Shown here piece by piece: positions 16,125 through 24,883 of a stretch of DNA of 64,000 bases. Position 1 is the first letter of the stretch; the number at the start of each line of letters is the position of its first letter. Under the pieces are notes generated by a model. It was not told the DNA's origin, did not search any database, and saw only the letters and a list, made by a program, of their open reading frames with translations. A program made the position numbers and the translations under genes. Source of the stretch: JAPOXR01 sp965116115 (GTDB lineage Bacteria; Pseudomonadota; Alphaproteobacteria; Rhodobacterales; Rhodobacteraceae); the NCBI GenBank assembly GCA_965116115.1, contig OZ220486.1, forward strand, positions 558,001-622,000, read 5' to 3'.

Positions 16125-16944
16125 GGCGGTCGCGCCCGCGAAAATCAATCTCGCGCTGCATCTGCGCGGCAGGAGATCCGACGGATATCATTTAATCGAA
16201 AGCCTGGTCTCGTTCGCGGAATTCGGCGACAGGATTTCTGTTTCCGCCGCTCCGTCGCTTACCTTGTCCGTATCCGGTCCCTATGCTGGAAAAACGCCGT
16301 CCGGCGGTGAAAATCTGGTAATGAAAGCGGCCCGTCTGATGGCCGCCGGCCGGGGCGCGGCGGTTTCCCTGCGCAAAAACATTCCTGTGTCCGCCGGTCT
16401 CGGCGGCGGATCTTCTGACGCGGCGGCCGCCATAAAGCTGCTCTCGCGGCTTTGGAATCTCCCGCAGCCGGATGCCGGACTGTCAGCGCGGCTGGGGGCG
16501 GACCTGCCGGTGTGCCTGAACGGCAAGCCGTCGCGGGTCGAAGGAATCGGCGAGCGCGTCACAGAATTGCCGCCGTTGCCGCCGCTGTCAGCCGTGCTGG
16601 TCAATCCCGGACACATGCTTCCGACCGGCGAGGTCTACGCGGCGGCTGCGGGCATCGCCGCCGCCGGTCTGCCGCCGCTGCCGCGCTTCGATTCCGCCGG
16701 CGGGCTGGCGGGCTGGCTCAGACTTCAGCGCAATGATCTGGAAAATACGGCGGTTCTCCTGTGCCCGGCGGTCGCGGACGTTCTTACAGCGCTCCGGCGC
16801 TGCCGGAACTGCCTGATGGCCCGCGTCTCCGGATCCGGCGCCACATGTTTCGGGCTTTTCGACGGTCCGCAGTCCGCCGGATCCGCGGCTGCGCTGCTCC
16901 GGCGCGGGAATCCCGGCTGGTGGGTGCGTGAAACGGCGGTTTGA
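16105..16944 (+). CDS. ispE: 4-diphosphocytidyl-2-C-methyl-D-erythritol kinase IspE
   Basis: This kinase phosphorylates the 2-hydroxyl of CDP-methylerythritol in the non-mevalonate isoprenoid pathway. GHMP-kinase signatures are APAKINLALHL at the N-terminus, VSAGLGGGSSDAAAA (ATP-binding motif 2) and RVSGSGATCFGLF (motif 3). No ATG, GTG or TTG lies at the expected start. In-frame candidates are CTG 16105, nine bases after a GGAGG site at 16091-16095, ACG 16114, and ATT 16120, which touches the TGA of the TPR gene. I list CTG 16105, giving 279 residues, the usual size. The start is therefore uncertain while the identity is not. Confidence 0.9.
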   Translation: MAGTAIEAVAPAKINLALHLRGRRSDGYHLIESLVSFAEFGDRISVSAAPSLTLSVSGPYAGKTPSGGENLVMKAARLMAAGRGAAVSLRKNIPVSAGLGGGSSDAAAAIKLLSRLWNLPQPDAGLSARLGADLPVCLNGKPSRVEGIGERVTELPPLPPLSAVLVNPGHMLPTGEVYAAAAGIAAAGLPPLPRFDSAGGLAGWLRLQRNDLENTAVLLCPAVADVLTALRRCRNCLMARVSGSGATCFGLFDGPQSAGSAAALLRRGNPGWWVRETAV

Positions 16945-17031
16945 TGCCGCCTGATTCCCCCGAGGCGCACAGATGTCCCGGGACGGTCCCCGGTCAGCCG
17001 CCAATGCGGATTCACTGAATGTTGCGGAGGG

Positions 17032-18057
17032 CTAAGAGCACCGCGCCGCGACAAAATCCGCAAGCTGCTCAAGGCGGTCGCGAAGCGGATGTTCGGGCAG
17101 GTTACTGAGTTCGCGTTTCGCCGATTCCGACCAAGCTTCCGCTTCCTCCTGAACCTGGTCCAGCAGGCCGCGCGCCCGCAGGACGCCGAGCGCCTTTTCC
17201 AGATCGCCGTCCCGCTGCTGTCCGCGGGCGATGACGCGAGTCCAGAAACCGCGTTCCTTCGGCGATGCCGTTTGAACCGCGCGGATCAGCGGCAGGGTCA
17301 TTTTCCGGTCGCGGAAATCGTCGCCGATATTTTTCCCCAGGGACCTGGCCGAGCCGACAAAATCCAGCACATCGTCCCGGATCTGGTAGCTTACGCCGAG
17401 CGCGTTGCCGAATCTTTCCGCGGCCTTGCTCTCGGCCTCGCCGGCGCCTGCGATCAGGGCGCCGACGCGGGCCGCGGCGGCGAACAGACATGCGGTCTTG
17501 CCTTCGACAATGCGGAAATACGTCTCCTCGCTGATATCGATATCATGCTGCCGGGCCAGCTGCAGCACTTCCGCTTCGGCGATGGTGGCTGAACTGTCAG
17601 CGAGCACGAACAGAGACTCGATGGAACGGGTGGCGACCATCAGTTGAAACGCCCGGGCGAAGAAAAAGTCGCCGACAAGAATGGACGATTTGTTGTCCCA
17701 CAGCAGGTTGGCCGTCGGGCGTCCGCGCCGCTGGCTGCTGCGGTCCACGACGTCGTCATGCAGCAGCGTCGTGGTGTGGATGAATTCCAGAGCCGCCGCG
17801 AGGTTCAGGTGACGCGTTCCCTCGGCGCCGAAAATGCGGGCGCAGGCCACGGTCAGTATCGGCCGGACCCGTTTGCCGCCGGCTTGGAAAAGATGATCGG
17901 CGATCTGCGAGATTCTTGTGACCTGCCCCGACTCCGCCCGTTCGCGGATCAGCGAGTCCACGATGTCCAGATCGTCCCGGAGTTCGTGGCCGAGCGCCTG
18001 CAGAGGATCGGCGGAGCTGAGGTTTCGCGCTCCGGAGATATTCAGGTCACTTGACAA
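17032..18057 (-). CDS. ispB: All-trans polyprenyl diphosphate synthase (octaprenyl/decaprenyl type)
   Basis: The 341-residue enzyme elongates isoprenyl diphosphates to make the ubiquinone side chain. The first Asp-rich motif is LLHDDVVDRSSQRRGRPTAN (about residues 98-117), and the second is in YQIRDDVLDF, with GDDFRDRKMTLPL downstream. The basic GGKRVRP motif near residue 60 binds the diphosphate. Chain length (C40, C45 or C50) cannot be read safely. It is convergent with ispE and divergent from the DUF2007 gene, 28 bases apart, so a shared promoter region is very short. The gene supplies the pathway that ispE feeds. Confidence 0.94.
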   Translation of the reverse strand: MSSDLNISGARNLSSADPLQALGHELRDDLDIVDSLIRERAESGQVTRISQIADHLFQAGGKRVRPILTVACARIFGAEGTRHLNLAAALEFIHTTTLLHDDVVDRSSQRRGRPTANLLWDNKSSILVGDFFFARAFQLMVATRSIESLFVLADSSATIAEAEVLQLARQHDIDISEETYFRIVEGKTACLFAAAARVGALIAGAGEAESKAAERFGNALGVSYQIRDDVLDFVGSARSLGKNIGDDFRDRKMTLPLIRAVQTASPKERGFWTRVIARGQQRDGDLEKALGVLRARGLLDQVQEEAEAWSESAKRELSNLPEHPLRDRLEQLADFVAARCS

Positions 18058-18085
18058 TGAAGCCGCCTGCGGTTAGAATCAGCCT

Positions 18086-18304
18086 GTGCGCGAACTGTTC
18101 AGAACCAATGACCCGACGGCCATTGCCTGCGCCTCGGCTCTGCTTGAAGGCGAGGGAATAGCCTGTTTCGTCATGGACGTCCATATGAGCGCGCTTGAAG
18201 GCTCGATCGGCGCGCTTCCCCGGCGCATGATGGTTGCCGACGCGGAATTCAGCGAAGCGCGCGCGATTCTCTCAGACAACGGTCTCGATTTATTGGACGG
18301 CTGA
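18086..18304 (+). CDS. DUF2007 domain protein
   Basis: This 72-residue protein has the DUF2007 pattern: MRELFRTNDPTAIACASALLEGEGI, then the loop with GALPRRMMVADAEFSEARAIL. The family is described as putative signal-transducing and is related in fold to PII-like ferredoxin folds, with no proven role. It starts at GTG 18086. It sits between the divergent polyprenyl synthetase and the TrmN6-like methyltransferase, an order conserved in many Alphaproteobacteria, which supports that it is a true gene. Confidence 0.85.
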   Translation: MRELFRTNDPTAIACASALLEGEGIACFVMDVHMSALEGSIGALPRRMMVADAEFSEARAILSDNGLDLLDG

Positions 18305-18305
18305 C

Positions 18306-19049
18306 TTGCCCGGCGGCACGGAAGGCTTCACGCGGGACAGGTTTCTCGGCGGAAAACTGTCCGTCCTCCAGCCCCGGAACGGTTACCGCGCGGCTGTGGA
18401 TCCGGTTCTGCTGGCCGCTTCCGTCGATGCCCGTCCGGGCCAGTCGGTGCTTGAGCTGGGATGCGGCGTCGGGGTCGTGCTGCTCTGCCTTTGCCGGCGC
18501 GTTCCGGGCCTGACGGTTTCCGGCCTTGAAATCCAGCCGCGGTATGCTGAGCTGGCGCGATTGAACGCATCTGCGAACAAATTCGACGTCAAGGTCTGGG
18601 AAGGAGATGTCGCCGATCCTCCGAAAGCCTTGCGGCAGCTCAGTTTCGATTGCGTGGTCGCGAATCCTCCGTACCGCAGGGCGGGCGAAGGACCGCCGCC
18701 CGCTGAGCCGGGCCGCCGGTCCGCGGAAACGGAGACGGCGCCGCTGTCCGTCTGGACGGAATGCGCGGCGCGGCGGCTCAAACCGGGCGGCTGCCTGACC
18801 ATGATTCTCCCGGCGGCGCGTCTGCGGGACCTGCTGGTCTGCCTGCCGGACACGCTTGGAGGAATTGAAATCAAACCTATTCGGGCCGGATCCGACATCG
18901 ATGTCTCGAGGTTCGCGGTCAGGGCGCGTAAAGGAAGCCGCGCACAGCTCCGGATCGCGCCGGATCTGATCCTGCATGCCGGCGGGGGCCGAAAATACGG
19001 GCGGTCGGCGGAAGATGTGCTGCGCGGAGGGGCGCCGCTGGCATTTTGA
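18306..19049 (+). CDS. TrmN6-like tRNA1(Val) adenine-N6 methyltransferase
   Basis: The 247-residue methyltransferase has the opening pattern FTRDRFLGGKLSVLQPRNGYRAAVDPVLLA of TrmN6/YfiC relatives, the SAM-binding motif VLELGCGVGVVLLCL, and the N6-adenine signature NPPY (VVANPPYRRAG). The substrate is probably A37 of tRNA-Val, by family. I place the start at TTG 18306, one base after the DUF2007 stop; the in-frame ATG 18234 lies inside DUF2007 and gives an unlikely leader. The Cys/Arg-rich stretch between NPPY and TMILPAA is somewhat longer than usual. Confidence 0.85.
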   Translation: MPGGTEGFTRDRFLGGKLSVLQPRNGYRAAVDPVLLAASVDARPGQSVLELGCGVGVVLLCLCRRVPGLTVSGLEIQPRYAELARLNASANKFDVKVWEGDVADPPKALRQLSFDCVVANPPYRRAGEGPPPAEPGRRSAETETAPLSVWTECAARRLKPGGCLTMILPAARLRDLLVCLPDTLGGIEIKPIRAGSDIDVSRFAVRARKGSRAQLRIAPDLILHAGGGRKYGRSAEDVLRGGAPLAF

Positions 19050-19734
19050 AACCGATTTGGACGGGGATCACAGGGAACAGCCTTATTTGCCGAGCTGAGC
19101 CTGTTTCTATACACGGACAATAAACAAATCATGTGCCGACCGGACGAGGTGAGGCAACGATTTCGCTGGCTGTCGGGCAGTGACGGCCATGCGCCGGGAA
19201 GAGGTGATCTTCTGGTTCGAGTGCGATGAAGCTGCTGATTGATGTCGGTTTTTTGGAGCGAAGATCTGTTGAGATGTCACAGTTATGTCAAAAATGGGTT
19301 TTAGATGGTCTTAGTCCCTGGAGCTGTCGCTTATCCGCGGTATAAGAATGATCCGGAGGCTGCGTCTCCGGCGCGGATCTGCGATCTGCTTCACGAGCTG
19401 GGTTTTCTTGAAGGCTTGCCGCGTGAACGCGACAGCGTCATCAGGACCATTCACAACCGCCTCAGAAAGATGGACTTGATTCCTGACTGATGTTTCGATG
19501 CCGGATAGGCACCGCTCGAAACCGTCTTCCCCTTTCCGTGCGGCCGGCCCGTGACCGGATTGCGGTCCGCCTGCGAATTACGAGCGGTCCTTTCGGCAAG
19601 ATGCCTGTGCGCTGGAAGGCTGTCGAGGAGCGTCTGGGGCTCGGATGCGGGGCATCCGTAACATCTGCCATACCCTGATCCCGACAGAGAGGCGTCAGCT
19701 GACCCCGGTGATGCGTTTCATCGTTGCACGGGCG
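19050..19734. other. Intergenic stretch with one short frame of unknown status
   Basis: Nothing recognisable is encoded in 19050-19304. A 61-residue frame at 19305-19490 (plus) ends RERDSVIRTIHNRLRKMDLIPD and looks like a helical, possibly DNA-binding C-terminal fragment, but I cannot place it in a family. The next frame (19490-19678) is Arg-rich and unconvincing. The stretch probably contains decayed sequence between the backbone and the sialate-type cluster. Confidence 0.3.
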
Positions 19735-21126
19735 TCAAATAACGGTGCGTACGGTATCCGCAAGCGGGTCGTCAATCGTTCGCATAATCGCGACGAGTTC
19801 CGCGTGCAACGCACGCAGTTCGCCGCAACGCTCCGATTCGCTGGCCAGGTTGCGACGCTCGAATGGATCCGCTCGCAAGTCGAACAACTCGACAGTGTCA
19901 TCGACGTGCCAGACATACTTCATCAGATCTATTTCGATCATGCGCCATGGCTGCGTGCGCATCCACCCGCCGAGCGGGCGATGCAGCGCGAACATGGGGC
20001 GATCTGAGAAGAGGCCGCTGCCCGCGTCATATGGCGGCGACAGGTTCACACCGCGCCATTCGGTTCGCATTGGGAGACCGCACAGTGAGGCCAGGGTGGG
20101 CGCCACATCGACGAGGCTGACCGGAGTGTCGGACCGCATCGCTCGTGCAGACCTGCCGCCGGGCAACCTGAATATCAATGGCACCCGGATCGATTCCTCG
20201 TAGGCCACCATCTTGTGCCACAGCCCGTGCGCGCCGAGGTTCTCGCCATGATCCGACAGATACACGACGATCGTGTCGGCCATTAGATTCTGCGCCTCTA
20301 GTTCGTCGAGAATTCTGCCAAGCTGGTCGTCGATCAGCGAAGTGAAGCCCCAATAAACGGCATAGCTTTTTCGCCACGCATCGAACCCCGCCCCGTGATC
20401 AAGGAAGAGCTTGCGATAATAACTCGTCCGATTGACTTCGGGCTCCCCCGCCTGCGGGCCGAAGTTCGGCGGTTCCGGCACGTCGCCGGGGTCGTACATC
20501 GAGAAATACGGCTCGGGGATCATGAACGGCGGATGCGGGCCATTGAAAGAGCATACCTGAAAAAACGGGCGAAACCGGTCGCGGCTGCGGAGGTGCTCGA
20601 TCGCGAAGTCGGCGATATAGGCGTCGTTCGTCGTTTCGACTGGCATATCGAGGGGCAGCGCGACCGGCGTCGACATTGACGGCTCGCGATGCGTGCGCAC
20701 ACGCGGGTCGTTAAACGTCCATCCATCGACAAGCCCGTTCTCAGCGCACCATGCCGAATACTCAGCGGTGCTGTCACCATTATCGCGGTCGGTGAACTGC
20801 CCGATGTTGTCTCTCCCGAGATGCCACTTCCCGGCGTAGTTCACTTGATAGCCGCCTTCTCTGAATACATCGAGCAGCTGACACTCGGTCAAAGCGCTCG
20901 TCGTATTGTCGAGCATATCGTTCTCGTGCGGATAGAGTCCGGTGAAAAGCGCCGCGCGTGACGGAAGACATAGGGGACAGGGCGTCATGGCGCGGTCAAA
21001 ACTGATGCCTTCGCGTGCCAACCGGTCCATGTGCGGTGTTCGGCACGGCGTTTGCCCGCGGAAACCGAGCGTGTCCGCGCGTTGCTGGTCGGACATCACA
21101 AGGAGCACATTGGGGCGGTCAGGCAT
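19735..21126 (-). CDS. Sulfatase (type I, formylglycine dependent)
   Basis: The 463-residue enzyme hydrolyses a sulfate ester. The N-terminal metal motif is NVLLVMSDQQRADTLGF (residues 6-22). The sulfatase signature CLPSRAALFTG starts with Cys53, the residue converted to formylglycine by a maturase. GKWHLG and LSDHGENLGAHGLWHK supply the other active-site Lys, His and Asp residues. There is no signal peptide, so it should act in the cytoplasm on an imported sulfated sugar or acid. The start ATG 21126 overlaps the stop of the upstream lyase by eight bases; the longer leader to 21201 is rejected. It is the last gene of the four-gene minus-strand operon. Confidence 0.9.
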   Translation of the reverse strand: MPDRPNVLLVMSDQQRADTLGFRGQTPCRTPHMDRLAREGISFDRAMTPCPLCLPSRAALFTGLYPHENDMLDNTTSALTECQLLDVFREGGYQVNYAGKWHLGRDNIGQFTDRDNGDSTAEYSAWCAENGLVDGWTFNDPRVRTHREPSMSTPVALPLDMPVETTNDAYIADFAIEHLRSRDRFRPFFQVCSFNGPHPPFMIPEPYFSMYDPGDVPEPPNFGPQAGEPEVNRTSYYRKLFLDHGAGFDAWRKSYAVYWGFTSLIDDQLGRILDELEAQNLMADTIVVYLSDHGENLGAHGLWHKMVAYEESIRVPLIFRLPGGRSARAMRSDTPVSLVDVAPTLASLCGLPMRTEWRGVNLSPPYDAGSGLFSDRPMFALHRPLGGWMRTQPWRMIEIDLMKYVWHVDDTVELFDLRADPFERRNLASESERCGELRALHAELVAIMRTIDDPLADTVRTVI

Positions 21127-22048
21127 CGATTTCCTCCAGAAATTCGGGAATGTGTTTTCCGGCAAGGCGCGCGATCCGGGCGACATCGTCGCCGGTCGCA
21201 CCAGTGTATGGCCACATTAGGGCCGGCCTGATACGCACCCAGCCTCCGGCCGCCGCCAATGCCTTGTCGCAGGCAAAGCCCGGCAATCCACGGTCGAGCA
21301 GCGGCTGAATGGCGTCCCCCATGAAAGCAGCTACGCGCGCTTCCAGCGCGATGGCCTCGGCGTTCGATATACGCGCCCAATGCACCGCGCCTGCAGGCGA
21401 CAGGCAGGCGATGTTGGAGTAGCTGCCGTGCGCGCCTTGCGATTTTCCACTGGCGTAGTGGTGGCCAGGGATGAAAACGGAGAGCCTGTCAAGCAATGGA
21501 GAGATCTGACGATACCACTCCGCATCGCCACCGCCGCACTTCAATCCGACCAGCGTCGGCGTGTCCTGCGCGACGGTGATCAGTTCCGATGGTGTCAGCA
21601 CGGTCTTGGAATGGGGCGGGTTGTAAAGGACGAGGGGACAACCGTCAGCGGTTTCCGCCACTTGAGAGAAAAACTGCTGAACGCTGGCGAGATCGAGCGG
21701 TATCCAATCCGGCAAGGTGATCTGGATTGCGCCCGGTTTCAACGATGTGGCGAACGCGACGCGCTCGAGCGTGCCGTGAGCCAGTGGATGGGCAGCCCCG
21801 ACTTGAAATGGCAAACCATGAGCCCGCGCTGCTTTTGCGAACTCCGTTGAGATCGATCGGAATTGCGCCTCGGTCTGCGAGTGAATCTCGGAGGCCGTAC
21901 CGCCCGAATAAGCGCCGTCACATCCGGCGGCGGCAAACGCTGCAACCTGTTCGTTGATCGCCGAGAGGTCTGGGCAGCCGTGTTCGTCCAACCGGCACAG
22001 GATCGTGGCCCACACGCCCTTGATGTCGTCCGGTCCGGTGAGTGCCAT
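21119..22048 (-). CDS. DHDPS/NAL-family lyase
   Basis: The 309-residue protein has the (beta/alpha)8 aldolase layout of the dihydrodipicolinate synthase / N-acetylneuraminate lyase family. Landmarks are GAYSGGTASEIHSQTEAQF, the catalytic Tyr in LVLYNPPHSK and the Schiff-base Lys in LVGLKCGGGDAEW. Substrates in this family are 2-keto acids, and the exact one is not readable. It is distinct from the nanA-like gene two positions upstream, so the operon contains two lyases. ATG 22048 follows the GntR stop with no gap, and the gene overlaps the sulfatase start, so translation is coupled across the operon. Confidence 0.85.
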   Translation of the reverse strand: MALTGPDDIKGVWATILCRLDEHGCPDLSAINEQVAAFAAAGCDGAYSGGTASEIHSQTEAQFRSISTEFAKAARAHGLPFQVGAAHPLAHGTLERVAFATSLKPGAIQITLPDWIPLDLASVQQFFSQVAETADGCPLVLYNPPHSKTVLTPSELITVAQDTPTLVGLKCGGGDAEWYRQISPLLDRLSVFIPGHHYASGKSQGAHGSYSNIACLSPAGAVHWARISNAEAIALEARVAAFMGDAIQPLLDRGLPGFACDKALAAAGGWVRIRPALMWPYTGATGDDVARIARLAGKHIPEFLEEIDA

Positions 22049-22747
22049 CTATTCCTCGGATCGGGGCGCATTCCGGCGCGTAAGGAGATGCGTGCGCAGC
22101 GCCTCGGCTGCAGCAGCGGGATCTTGGGCGCGAACAGCCTCAACGATGGCTCCGTGCTGATCCACGACACGCGCATGAATGCGGTCGAGCCCTGGACCAT
22201 ACTCGGGATTATAAAGCCCCCACTCGATCAGCGCACTGTGCAGCGCATTGGCGACGGAATTTCCCTGCTTCGCCATCAGACAATGATGGAACGACTGGTC
22301 GGCGTCCCGAAACGCCTTGGCCTTGCCTGTCGCGTTGCGGCACGCATCCAAAGCTTCTTCAAGCGCGGCTATTTCCTCTTCGTCCGAACTGCGCGCGGCC
22401 TCCATCGCGGCGGCCGTCTCCAACATGATCCGCAAGTCGTAGAACTCCGACCGGCGCGACGGGTCGGGAAGCATGGCTTTCACCATGTCACTGATCGCCT
22501 CCATCGCGCCTTGGGGCGTCGGTTCCAGTACCAAGGGCGCCACGCCGCGCTTGAGTTTCACGAAGCCTTTCCGCTCGAGCATCAGCAGAGCTTCTTTGAT
22601 GGACGGTCTGCCAACATCAAACATTTCCATCAGTGTTCGTTCTGACGGCAGCTTGCTGCCCGGCGGGTACTCACCGTCGCGAATGGCGCCAAGGATCGCC
22701 TCTTCGATTTGCTCGCTTAGCCGGATACGTCCGAGAGTGGTGTCCAT
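22049..22747 (-). CDS. GntR-family regulator, FCD (FadR-like) subgroup
   Basis: The 232-residue regulator has an N-terminal winged helix (EQIEEAILGAIRDGEYPPGSKLPSERTLMEMFDVGRPSIKEALLMLE, about residues 11-57) and a C-terminal all-helical FCD ligand domain with metal-binding-type His and Asp positions (DADQSFHHCLM). Regulators of this kind, such as NanR, sense the sugar acid or its product and repress the operon. ATG 22747 stands one base after the nanA-like stop; the longer frame up to 22846 lies inside that gene. The best candidate operator is the palindrome at 23713-23729 in the divergent promoter. Confidence 0.9.
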   Translation of the reverse strand: MDTTLGRIRLSEQIEEAILGAIRDGEYPPGSKLPSERTLMEMFDVGRPSIKEALLMLERKGFVKLKRGVAPLVLEPTPQGAMEAISDMVKAMLPDPSRRSEFYDLRIMLETAAAMEAARSSDEEEIAALEEALDACRNATGKAKAFRDADQSFHHCLMAKQGNSVANALHSALIEWGLYNPEYGPGLDRIHARVVDQHGAIVEAVRAQDPAAAAEALRTHLLTRRNAPRSEE

Positions 22748-22748
22748 A

Positions 22749-23666
22749 TCAGACTCTTGCCGCCCGCTGATGGGTTCCCTGCGCGGATAGATGCTTTTCG
22801 GCGGCGGCGTCCAGCTTTCTCCGATCGAGATCGGACAGCGGCGCAAAGGGGCGTCGGCAATCTCCCATTGGGATGCCTTGACGTGAAAGAAGATATTTAA
22901 GCGACGGCAAGACGCCGACGGAAATCATCTCGCCGATCAGTTCGTTAGCGGCGGCCTGATGCGCACGGGCTTCTTCCACCCTTCCATTGCGGTAGGCCTC
23001 GGCGAGCGCAAGTATGCGCTCCGGCTGGAGGTTGTAGGTCGAGCCGATGCCGCCATCGGCTCCGAGCGACAAGCCGGCCAGCAGAGTTTCGTCGAAACCG
23101 TGCAGGAGAACTTTCTCGGGCACACGCCGACGCAGCATCTCGAAGGCGAAAAGATCGTTGCACGTGTTCTTCACGCCGACGATTCCCGGAAGATCCAGCA
23201 AACGCGCCAGATCGGCGACGGACCAACGAACGCCGGAGAGATCCGGGAAGTTATAGATCACGAAGGGCAGGTCGGTCTGCCCCGCAAGCCAAGCGTAGTG
23301 CGCGGCTATTTCCTCAATAGAATAGCGGTAGTAGAAGGGCGACACGGCGGATATGGCGTCGTAACCCTGATCCGCGGCGAAACGGGCCAGCTGGACGGAA
23401 ACCTGCGGGTTCGGGTCACCGACATGCGCTATCAGTTTGCCGCGGCCCCCGGCTGACTCTGCTGTGGCCCGCAGAACCGCCTCGCGTTCTTCAGCCGACA
23501 TCAGAAACGCTTCACCGGCGCTCCCTCCGACATAGAGGCCGGTCAAGCCCGCATCGAGATTTCGAGCGACCAGATCTTGCAGCGGGGTTTCCGCAATTTG
23601 ACCGCCGGCAGACGCGAACGGTGTCGGCAACGCCGCGAAGCACCCTTTGAGTTCAGCCATCGGCAT
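22749..23666 (-). CDS. N-acetylneuraminate lyase-like aldolase
   Basis: The 305-residue protein is closest in pattern to N-acetylneuraminate lyase: the opening GCFAALPTPF, GLYVGGSAGEAFLMS, the catalytic Tyr in VIYNFPDLSGV and the Schiff-base Lys in GIVGVKNTCNDLF. Such enzymes split sialic acid into pyruvate and N-acetylmannosamine in the cytoplasm. It is the first gene of the minus-strand operon and faces a TRAP transporter operon, the standard neighbour of sialate genes in Proteobacteria. No nanK or nanE is visible, so a related 2-keto-3-deoxy acid, perhaps sulfated given the sulfatases, remains possible. Confidence 0.82.
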   Translation of the reverse strand: MPMAELKGCFAALPTPFASAGGQIAETPLQDLVARNLDAGLTGLYVGGSAGEAFLMSAEEREAVLRATAESAGGRGKLIAHVGDPNPQVSVQLARFAADQGYDAISAVSPFYYRYSIEEIAAHYAWLAGQTDLPFVIYNFPDLSGVRWSVADLARLLDLPGIVGVKNTCNDLFAFEMLRRRVPEKVLLHGFDETLLAGLSLGADGGIGSTYNLQPERILALAEAYRNGRVEEARAHQAAANELIGEMISVGVLPSLKYLLSRQGIPMGDCRRPFAPLSDLDRRKLDAAAEKHLSAQGTHQRAARV

Positions 23667-23712
23667 GCTCGCGAAATCCTGATTTCATTTTTGAAAGTGA
23701 TAAAGTGACATA

Positions 23713-23747
23713 ATATGTTGACAACATATATGCTAACATAATATATA
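23713..23747 (+). promoter_or_regulatory. Divergent promoter with palindromic GntR-type operator
   Basis: The perfect palindrome ATATGTTG-A-CAACATAT occupies 23713-23729. A consensus -35 box TTGACA (23718-23723) lies within it, and TATATA (23742-23747) stands 18 bases downstream as a -10 box for the plus-strand TRAP operon. An operator covering the -35 box would let the GntR regulator encoded in the facing operon block transcription. The surrounding 23690-23760 is AT-rich, unlike the rest of the window. The minus-strand promoter must lie in the same 130 bases. Confidence 0.62.
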
Positions 23748-23796
23748 AACGTCATCAATATCAACCGGACAGCAAATCGATTCAGGGAGGAGTCGG

Positions 23797-24804
23797 ATGA
23801 AAACCTTAACCGCAATCACCACAAGCACGGTGCTCGTGTTTGGTCTGACAGCCGCCGGCGCGGCGGCGGAGGCGCTCAAATTCTCGACCGTCGGCAAAGG
23901 CAACGATCCCGACGTGGTCGCCATGAAAGTTTGGGAGGAATACATTGAGGCGAACTCCAGCCTCGAGGTCGACGTGTTCGACGCGGCGTCGCTCGTCGAG
24001 CAGGGCAAGCAGGGGCAGGCGCTGGCCCGCGGCACGGTCGACGCCGCCTACATGTCGCCCGCCTGGTTCGCTGATCAGGCGCCGCAGTGGGAGATATTCG
24101 CGACGCCTTACCTGTTGTCGGGCCCCGGCCACATTTGCGCCATTCGCAACAGCGACATCTGGGATCGGATGGTCAGCGAAATCGATGAGGCCATGGGCCT
24201 TAAGATTCTCGACGCTGCCTACCAGGGCACCCGGACACTGAACCTTCGCAAAAAGGCTGACGTGATGACACCAGCCGATCTCAAGGGCATGTCGCTTCGG
24301 GTCGTGCCTTCGCCGTCGAACATCTTGATGGGCGAGGGATTGGGAGCCAACCCGACACCGGTGCCGTTTTCTGAGCTTTATCTCGCGCTTCAGACCGGCA
24401 CGGTGGACGCGCAGGAGAACCCGCTGACGCTGATCCACAGCCAAAAGTTCTATGAGGTAACCGAGCAGATCGTGGACACCAAACACAAGGTTCTGATCCA
24501 GTTTCCGGCCTTCTCGTCGCGCAACTGGAAAAAACTGACGCCGGAGCAGCAACAGGCGGTTGCCGCCGGCGCGGCCGAAGCGATGGCAGCATACACCAAG
24601 AACGTCATGGAACTGGAAGCGTCGCTTCAGGCGACACTCGAAGAAGAGGGTATCGTCTTCACCCAGCCTGACCGCGAGTCCTTCCGCAGCGCCGTACAGG
24701 AGAAGTTCCTGTCGAGCGACCTTGCGGCGAGCTGGGAGGACGGCATGTTCGAGAGGATCGCGAACATGGACATTCCTGAGAGCTGCAAGGCAATGATGAA
24801 CTGA
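23797..24804 (+). CDS. TRAP transporter substrate-binding protein DctP type
   Basis: The 335-residue periplasmic protein starts with a Sec signal peptide (about residues 1-25, ending AGAAAEA) and a GGGAGG ribosome site is placed in the leader. The DctP core includes ALKFSTVGKGNDPDV, SLVEQGKQGQALARGTVDAAYM, the Arg-containing LKGMSLRVVPSPSNI that binds the substrate carboxylate, and PVPFSELYLALQTGTVDAQENP. It delivers an organic acid, plausibly sialate, to the membrane subunits encoded next. Transcription is expected from the promoter at 23718-23747. A hairpin follows the stop and probably lets this gene be made in excess over the permease. Confidence 0.93.
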   Translation: MKTLTAITTSTVLVFGLTAAGAAAEALKFSTVGKGNDPDVVAMKVWEEYIEANSSLEVDVFDAASLVEQGKQGQALARGTVDAAYMSPAWFADQAPQWEIFATPYLLSGPGHICAIRNSDIWDRMVSEIDEAMGLKILDAAYQGTRTLNLRKKADVMTPADLKGMSLRVVPSPSNILMGEGLGANPTPVPFSELYLALQTGTVDAQENPLTLIHSQKFYEVTEQIVDTKHKVLIQFPAFSSRNWKKLTPEQQQAVAAGAAEAMAAYTKNVMELEASLQATLEEEGIVFTQPDRESFRSAVQEKFLSSDLAASWEDGMFERIANMDIPESCKAMMN

Positions 24805-24827
24805 CCTTCGGGTCTCTCCCCCTGCCG

Positions 24828-24860
24828 ACCGGGCGCGAAAACCAAGCGTGCCCGGTTTTT
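24828..24860 (+). terminator. Hairpin between dctP-type and dctQ-type genes
   Basis: ACCGGGC (24828-24834) pairs with GCCCGGT (24850-24856) and is followed by a T run (24856-24860). It has the form of an intrinsic terminator. Its place inside an operon suggests a partial terminator or mRNA-stabilising structure that raises binding-protein output over permease output. Confidence 0.6.
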
Positions 24861-24883
24861 CTCGTCTGAAAACTTAACACGGC

